From Allosphingosinicella sp. (GTDB lineage: Bacteria; Pseudomonadota; Alphaproteobacteria; Sphingomonadales; Sphingomonadaceae), in NCBI GenBank assembly GCA_030146745.1, contig JASLBD010000247.1:1-10802 (forward strand): a stretch of 10,802 nucleotides of DNA, in the 5' to 3' direction. The notes under the pieces are model-generated. The model was given only the letters and a program-made list of their open reading frames with translations, made no database searches and was not told the origin of the DNA. The stretch's first letter is position 1, and every line of letters begins with the position of its first letter. Position numbers and translations under genes: made by a program. Positions 7,251 through 10,802 of the stretch are shown here, in pieces.

Positions 7251-7901
7251 ATGACCGAGCATAATTTCGAACATATGCGGCGGGCGATGATCGCCAGCCA
7301 GCTTCGGACGACCGGCACCAACGATCCGCGCGTGCTGGCGGCGATGGGCGAGGTGCCGCGGGAGCGGTTCGTGCCGGCGGCCCGCGCCTCGCTCGCTTAT
7401 GCCGACGCGCTGGTTCCGCTGAAGCCCGGCCGCGACTTCAACAGCCCGATGGCGCTCGGCCGGCTGCTGACCGAGGCGGCGCCGAGGCCGGGAGAACGCA
7501 CCCTGGTCGTGGGCGCCGCGACCGGCTACGCCGCCGCCCTCATGGCTCGCCTCGCGGGCCCGGTGGTGGCGCTCGAGGAGGATCCGGAGCTCGCCGCGCA
7601 GGCACGGGCCAACCTTTCGGCAAGCGGCGTCGACGTCGTCGAAGGCCCGCTCGCGCAAGGCTGCCCGGATCGGGCACCTTACGACCTCATCCTGATCGAC
7701 GGCGCCGTCGAGTGCGTTCCGGACGCGTTGGTCGCTCAGCTCGCCGACGGCGGCCGCCTCGCCACGGGGCTTCTCGAAAACTCGGTCACCCGCCTTGCCA
7801 TCGGCCGCCGGGCGGGCGAAGGGTTCGGGATGGCGGCCTTTGCCGACGCCGCGGCGGCGATCCTGCCGGGATTCGCGAAGCCGCGGGCGTTCAAGTTTTG
7901 A
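7251..7901 (+). CDS. Protein-L-isoaspartate O-methyltransferase-like protein (divergent PCMT)
   Basis: 216 residues, a normal PCMT length. The N-terminus carries the family signature IASQLRTTGTNDPRVLAAM followed by EVPRERFVP (residues 14-42). SAM-binding motif I is LVVGAATGY (85-93), the acidic ribose-binding position is ALEED (107-111), and a later strand is YDLILIDGA (144-152). Canonical enzymes have GQTISQP in the isoaspartate pocket; here the equivalent stretch is GRDFNSP (60-66), so true protein-repair activity is doubtful although SAM binding is likely. The start at 7251 follows GGCGGA; the frame stays open upstream to 7047, but that part lacks family sequence and covers the promoters. 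It is the first gene of an operon with tolC, 17 bp before the latter. Confidence 0.85.
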   Translation: MTEHNFEHMRRAMIASQLRTTGTNDPRVLAAMGEVPRERFVPAARASLAYADALVPLKPGRDFNSPMALGRLLTEAAPRPGERTLVVGAATGYAAALMARLAGPVVALEEDPELAAQARANLSASGVDVVEGPLAQGCPDRAPYDLILIDGAVECVPDALVAQLADGGRLATGLLENSVTRLAIGRRAGEGFGMAAFADAAAAILPGFAKPRAFKF

Positions 7902-7918
7902 CAGTGGAGTCTGGTAAG

Positions 7919-9355
7919 ATGCGGGGAGGGTTGATGGCTGCCGTGGGGGCGGCGGCGCTTCTGACGGGAGCGGTGGGACATGCCGCTGAGACTTTGACCG
8001 GAGCTCTGGTCAAGACCTATGCCGGCAATCCCACGATCATGGCGCAGCGCGCCCAGCTTCGCACGCTCGACGAAGGCGTCGCCGTCGCGCGGGCCGCCGG
8101 CCGGCCCCAGCTCTCGGGTACCGCCGGAGTCAATCAGGACCTCTTCCAGACCGGCGGGGGCGGCGGCCGCAACGTCAGCGCCGGAGTCGACGTCAGCTAT
8201 CCGCTGTTCAACGGCGGCCGGGTCCGCAATTCGATCCGCGCCGCGGACGACCGCGTGCTGGCGGGGCGGGCCAACCTCAAGGCGACCGAGGGCGACATCT
8301 TCACCGAGGCGGTAAGCGCCTATATGGACGTGATCCGCGACCGCTCGATCGTCACTCTCAACCAGAATCAGGTCCGGGTGCTCGAGACCAACCTGCAGGC
8401 GAGCCGGGACCGTTTCGAGGTCGGCGACCTCACCCGCACCGACGTCGCCCAGTCGGAAGCGCGCCTGGCGCTGGCGCAGAGCGCCCTGGCCACGGCCGAG
8501 GGGCGGCTGAGCGGAAGCGAGGAGAATTACCGCCGGATCATCGGCGAGCTCCCGGAAGAGCTCACGCCGCCGCCGCCGCTTCCGGCGCTGCCGGGGACCC
8601 CGGAGGAGGCGGTCGATATCGCACTTGCCAACAACAGCGATCTCGTCGCCATCGCCGCCCAGGCGCGGGCCGCCGGCCGCGACGTCGCGGTAGCCCGGGC
8701 CGACCGCCTGCCGACGGTTTCGGCGGTCAGCGGTACCGACGCGACCAATTATCTGGGCACCGCGGACAGGCAGTTCGCCCCCGGAGCGCCTAACCAGATT
8801 GTCCAGGGGACGGTCGGCGTGCAGGCGCGGATCCCCATCTACCAGGGCGGCCTCGTCGGCGCGCGCGTCCGCCAGTCGCAGGCGGAGCAGAGCCGGTTGC
8901 TCGAGCTCGGAGTCGAAACCGAGCGGCGGGTCGTCGCCAACACCCGCGCGGCCTTCTCCAGCTACCAGGCGGCGGTCGAGGCGATCGAATCGAACCAGAT
9001 CGCGGTCAACGCCAACACCCTGGCGCTCGAAGGCACGAGGGCCGAACAGACGGTGGGGACCCGCAACGTCCTCGACGTGCTCAACGCCGAGCAGGAGCTG
9101 CTCAACAGCCAGGTCGCGCTCGTCACCGCCCGCCGCGACGCCTACGTCGCCGGCTTCGCCCTTCTGAACGCGATGGGCCGGGCCGAGGCGGAGGACATCA
9201 ACCTCGACGGCGGCGCGCTCTACGATCCGCTGGTCAATTACCGCCGGGTTTCGCGCCGCTCCAGCGACTGGGCCGACGATCCGACGCCGCAGCCGGTCTC
9301 CACCCGTACGATTACGGGGCCCTCAATCTCCCCCGTGACACCGCCGACGGAATGA
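7919..9355 (+). CDS. tolC: TolC-family outer-membrane efflux/type I secretion channel
   Basis: 478 residues, the usual length. A signal peptide is seen (MRGGLMAAVGAAALL, probable cleavage after GHA near residue 22). Two outer-membrane efflux repeats follow: the first begins at LVKTYAGNPTI, the second at AVDIALANNSDLVA. Each ends in long amphipathic helices (TRTDVAQSEARLALAQSAL; VGTRNVLDVLNAEQELLNS), typical of TolC coiled-coil barrels. TolC trimers span the outer membrane and periplasm and dock with inner-membrane pumps or ABC secretion systems. The start at 7919 was chosen because it keeps an Arg in the signal-peptide n-region; ATG 7934, with GGGGAGG before it, is an alternative. The C-terminus ends in a short Pro/Thr-rich tail. 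The stop overlaps the popZ start. Confidence 0.93.
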   Translation: MRGGLMAAVGAAALLTGAVGHAAETLTGALVKTYAGNPTIMAQRAQLRTLDEGVAVARAAGRPQLSGTAGVNQDLFQTGGGGGRNVSAGVDVSYPLFNGGRVRNSIRAADDRVLAGRANLKATEGDIFTEAVSAYMDVIRDRSIVTLNQNQVRVLETNLQASRDRFEVGDLTRTDVAQSEARLALAQSALATAEGRLSGSEENYRRIIGELPEELTPPPPLPALPGTPEEAVDIALANNSDLVAIAAQARAAGRDVAVARADRLPTVSAVSGTDATNYLGTADRQFAPGAPNQIVQGTVGVQARIPIYQGGLVGARVRQSQAEQSRLLELGVETERRVVANTRAAFSSYQAAVEAIESNQIAVNANTLALEGTRAEQTVGTRNVLDVLNAEQELLNSQVALVTARRDAYVAGFALLNAMGRAEAEDINLDGGALYDPLVNYRRVSRRSSDWADDPTPQPVSTRTITGPSISPVTPPTE

Positions 9356-9789
9356 GCGATAAGCCCCTCGTTATGGGGGATATTAACCAGGAACCGTCGA
9401 TGGAGGACATACTCGCCTCCATCAAGAGGGTGATCGCCGAGGACGGCCGGCCGGCGGCGCGTCCCGCCCGCGGCTCGCGTCCGGCCGAGGCGCCGCGGCC
9501 GGCGCCTCCGGACGAGGACGACGTGCTCGAGCTCCAGGATCCGGTGGGGGAGGGCCAGGGCCTCGTCTCCGACGACGCCGCCATCGCCAGCCGCCAGTCA
9601 CTCGCCGCCCTCGCCAGCCTGCGCGAGCGGGCCGCCGAGAGCGTTCCGGCGGACGACGCCGCTTTGGGCGCCGCGGTCCGCGAGATGCTCAAGCCTCTGC
9701 TCAAGGACTGGCTCGACCGCAACCTGCCCGACATGGTCGAGGAGCTGGTAACCCGCGAGATCGCCCGGATCACGGGGAAGAGCCTCTAA
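9352..9789 (+). CDS. popZ: Polar organising protein PopZ (DUF2497)
   Basis: 145 residues with the PopZ layout: a conserved N-terminal helix (EPSMEDILASIKRVIAED, residues 14-31), a proline- and acid-rich linker (about 32-75) and conserved C-terminal helices (REMLKPLLKDWLDRNLP, then MVEELVTREIARI). In Caulobacter, PopZ assembles into a polar hub: the N-terminal helix binds client proteins and the C-terminus oligomerises, anchoring ParB-bound centromeres. The linker here is short and similarly acidic. The start codon overlaps the tolC stop (ATGA), implying translational coupling; ATG 9373 is an alternative start that also keeps the conserved helix. No intrinsic terminator is visible after the stop. 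Confidence 0.9.
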   Translation: MSDKPLVMGDINQEPSMEDILASIKRVIAEDGRPAARPARGSRPAEAPRPAPPDEDDVLELQDPVGEGQGLVSDDAAIASRQSLAALASLRERAAESVPADDAALGAAVREMLKPLLKDWLDRNLPDMVEELVTREIARITGKSL

Positions 9790-9833
9790 CTTTCGACTTG
9801 AATTGAGGACTCGTCACTGCCTGCCCTTCAGCC

Positions 9834-9839
9834 TATATT
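9834..9839 (+). promoter_or_regulatory. Candidate -10 box for a leaderless antitoxin transcript
   Basis: TATATT ends 6 nt before ATG 9846, so transcription from it would begin at or next to the A of the start codon. No good -35 hexamer is found 16-18 nt upstream (TCGTCA at 17), and no Shine-Dalgarno sequence precedes ATG 9846. This is consistent with a leaderless mRNA but rests on a single hexamer. Confidence 0.3.
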
Positions 9840-9845
9840 ACCAAA

Positions 9846-10061
9846 ATGGCGAAGCATCCTCGTATCGTAACGGTCGACGGACCGCTCAAGCCCGGCAAGC
9901 CGAGCAAGGCGCGTTACCGAACTGCAGAACGAGAGGGTCAGCGCGTGTGGTTGCGAGTCGTCGATGCCGACAGCCCCACATTCGCGGCCGATTTCCAAGC
10001 CTCCTTTGCCGCAAATGTTCGCCGTGCCCGCCGTGAGAATCGCGTGGTGGAGAAGGATTGA
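9846..10061 (+). CDS. Small basic protein, putative antitoxin partner of the zeta-type toxin
   Basis: 71 residues, not a family I can name. The first half is Lys/Pro/Arg-rich (GPLKPGKPSKARYRTAEREG). The end forms a probable amphipathic basic helix (FAADFQASFAANVRRARREN). There is no signal peptide or membrane segment. Its stop codon overlaps the start of the toxin gene (TTGA), and size, order and coupling fit an antitoxin encoded first in a type II module. The role is inferred from position only. No clear ribosome-binding site precedes the start; a leaderless start is possible. Confidence 0.65.
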   Translation: MAKHPRIVTVDGPLKPGKPSKARYRTAEREGQRVWLRVVDADSPTFAADFQASFAANVRRARRENRVVEKD

Positions 10062-10675
10062 TCAGCAAGGGCGAGGCTCCGCCGCGTCTATGGATCGTGG
10101 CCGGTCCGAATGGCTGCGGCAAGAGCACAGCCTACGGGCGCAGCGACGTCTTCGAGCTCGACGGCTCGGTCTGGATCATCAACCCTGACCTTCTGACGGC
10201 CCGGCTGCGGATATCAGAGGGGATGGAAGGTACGGTGGCGAATCTTGCGGCCGTGACTCGGATCGAAGCCTGGCTCAACGCCTCCATCGATGTCCATCAG
10301 ACGATTGGCGTAGAAACGGTGCTCTCGACGCCGAAGTACCGACCGCTGGTGCTCAAGGCGAAGGAGCGGGGCTTCGAGGTTCGGCTGATCTATGTCTACG
10401 TGGATACGCTGGAGCGGCAGCTAGAGCGAATCCGCCTACGCGTGGCAAAGGGCGGTCACGATGTCCCGGCAAAAAAGGTGGCAGCTCGCCGTACACGTTC
10501 GTTCGCTGAATTTCCGTGGTTCTTCTGGGAGGCGGACCACGCCTTGGTGTTCGACAATTCGAGTGCGGAACTTACGCTGGTAGCGTGGAAGGAGCAGGTC
10601 GGCCTCGCAGAAATCAGCGCAAATCTGCTTCCAGAATTGCACACCGGCATCGCGCAGCCGCATTCCTATTCCTGA
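10058..10675 (+). CDS. Zeta-toxin-like P-loop kinase
   Basis: 205 residues. Walker A is AGPNGCGKST (15-24). INPD (41-44) supplies the aspartate expected in the catalytic pocket of zeta kinases, ETVLST is at 86-91, and the signature RVAKGGHDVP (128-137) is followed by an Arg cluster (AARRTRSF) matching the phosphate-binding arginines of the family. Characterised zeta/PezT toxins phosphorylate UDP-N-acetylglucosamine and block cell-wall synthesis; many relatives with the GGHDVP signature are uncharacterised. The start is TTG at 10058 behind GGAGAAGGA; no ATG lies before the P-loop, and the next in-frame ATG (M56) is past Walker A. It overlaps the upstream small gene by 4 nt. Substrate and toxicity are not shown. 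Confidence 0.82.
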   Translation: MISKGEAPPRLWIVAGPNGCGKSTAYGRSDVFELDGSVWIINPDLLTARLRISEGMEGTVANLAAVTRIEAWLNASIDVHQTIGVETVLSTPKYRPLVLKAKERGFEVRLIYVYVDTLERQLERIRLRVAKGGHDVPAKKVAARRTRSFAEFPWFFWEADHALVFDNSSAELTLVAWKEQVGLAEISANLLPELHTGIAQPHSYS

Positions 10676-10719
10676 TTGGAACCTTCACAATCGTTGAATG
10701 GTGCCGCTAAAGGCCCCTC

Positions 10720-10802
10720 ATGACCGAGCTCCCCAAGACCTTCGACCCGGCCGAAATCGAATCCCGCTGGTACGCCCGCTGGGAGGAGGAGGGTCTGTTC
10801 CG
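10720..10802 (+). CDS. valS: Valyl-tRNA synthetase, N-terminal fragment (runs off the window)
   Basis: The first 27 codons read [18 protein letters not shown] then ARWEEEGLF, the characteristic ValS N-terminus. The enzyme charges tRNA-Val and edits mischarged threonine. AAGG stands 7 nt before ATG 10720. The gene continues beyond the right edge. The 44-bp gap after the zeta-like gene holds no clear promoter or terminator. Confidence 0.88.
   Translation, partial: MTELPKTFDPAEIESRWYARWEEEGLF

Noticed and set aside
7712..7918. Upstream extension of the tolC frame to ATG 7712
   Set aside because: It would overlap the pcm-like gene and bury the signal peptide; ATG 7919 gives a normal secreted N-terminus.
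9803..10036. 77-codon frame overlapping the small antitoxin-like gene
   Set aside because: Composition is shadow-like, and only the 9846 frame is coupled to the toxin start.

Overview
The window looks like chromosome from a high-GC alphaproteobacterium, most likely a sphingomonad. The right half carries the order pcm-like, tolC, popZ, then valS. PopZ (DUF2497) is an alphaproteobacterial polar-organising protein, and its gene sits near valS in that class. Lineage is inferred from gene content only; no database search was possible.

Left region (1-6503, minus strand): one uninterrupted reading frame of 2,167 codons starts at 6503 and runs off the left edge with no stop. I read it codon by codon. 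It has an SpvB/TcaC-type N-terminal domain, six FG-GAP/VCBS-like segments, a TcdB-type middle region, degenerate YD (RHS) repeats, an RHS-associated core with the self-cleaving aspartyl-protease signature, and the first 63 residues of a variable C-terminal domain. This is the plan of a Tc-toxin B and C component fused in one chain: a cocoon that encloses a toxic C-terminus. No TcA injector gene is visible. The toxin itself lies mostly outside the window.

Middle (6504-7250): the toxin's leader region with weak promoter and hairpin candidates, a tRNA-Cys(GCA) gene on the minus strand, and a dense regulatory region. The latter holds a sequence matching the sigma-54 consensus at every defined position, preceded by two (possibly three) GTCCG-N4-CGGAC dyads, the first two centred 20 bp apart. 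This is the classic layout of an enhancer-binding-protein-controlled promoter and it points at the pcm-like/tolC/popZ operon. A second, sigma-70-like promoter overlapped by an imperfect inverted repeat lies between it and the operon.

Right region (7251-10802, plus strand): a divergent protein-L-isoaspartate methyltransferase-like protein, a TolC-family outer-membrane channel and PopZ form a tight operon (17-bp gap, then an ATGA overlap). A two-gene zeta-type toxin module (small basic putative antitoxin plus P-loop kinase, overlapping by TTGA) lies between popZ and the first 27 codons of valS.

The points most worth attention are the sigma-54/tandem-dyad control region, the unbroken Tc B-C fusion with a G8 slippage-prone tract, and the zeta module placed between housekeeping genes.
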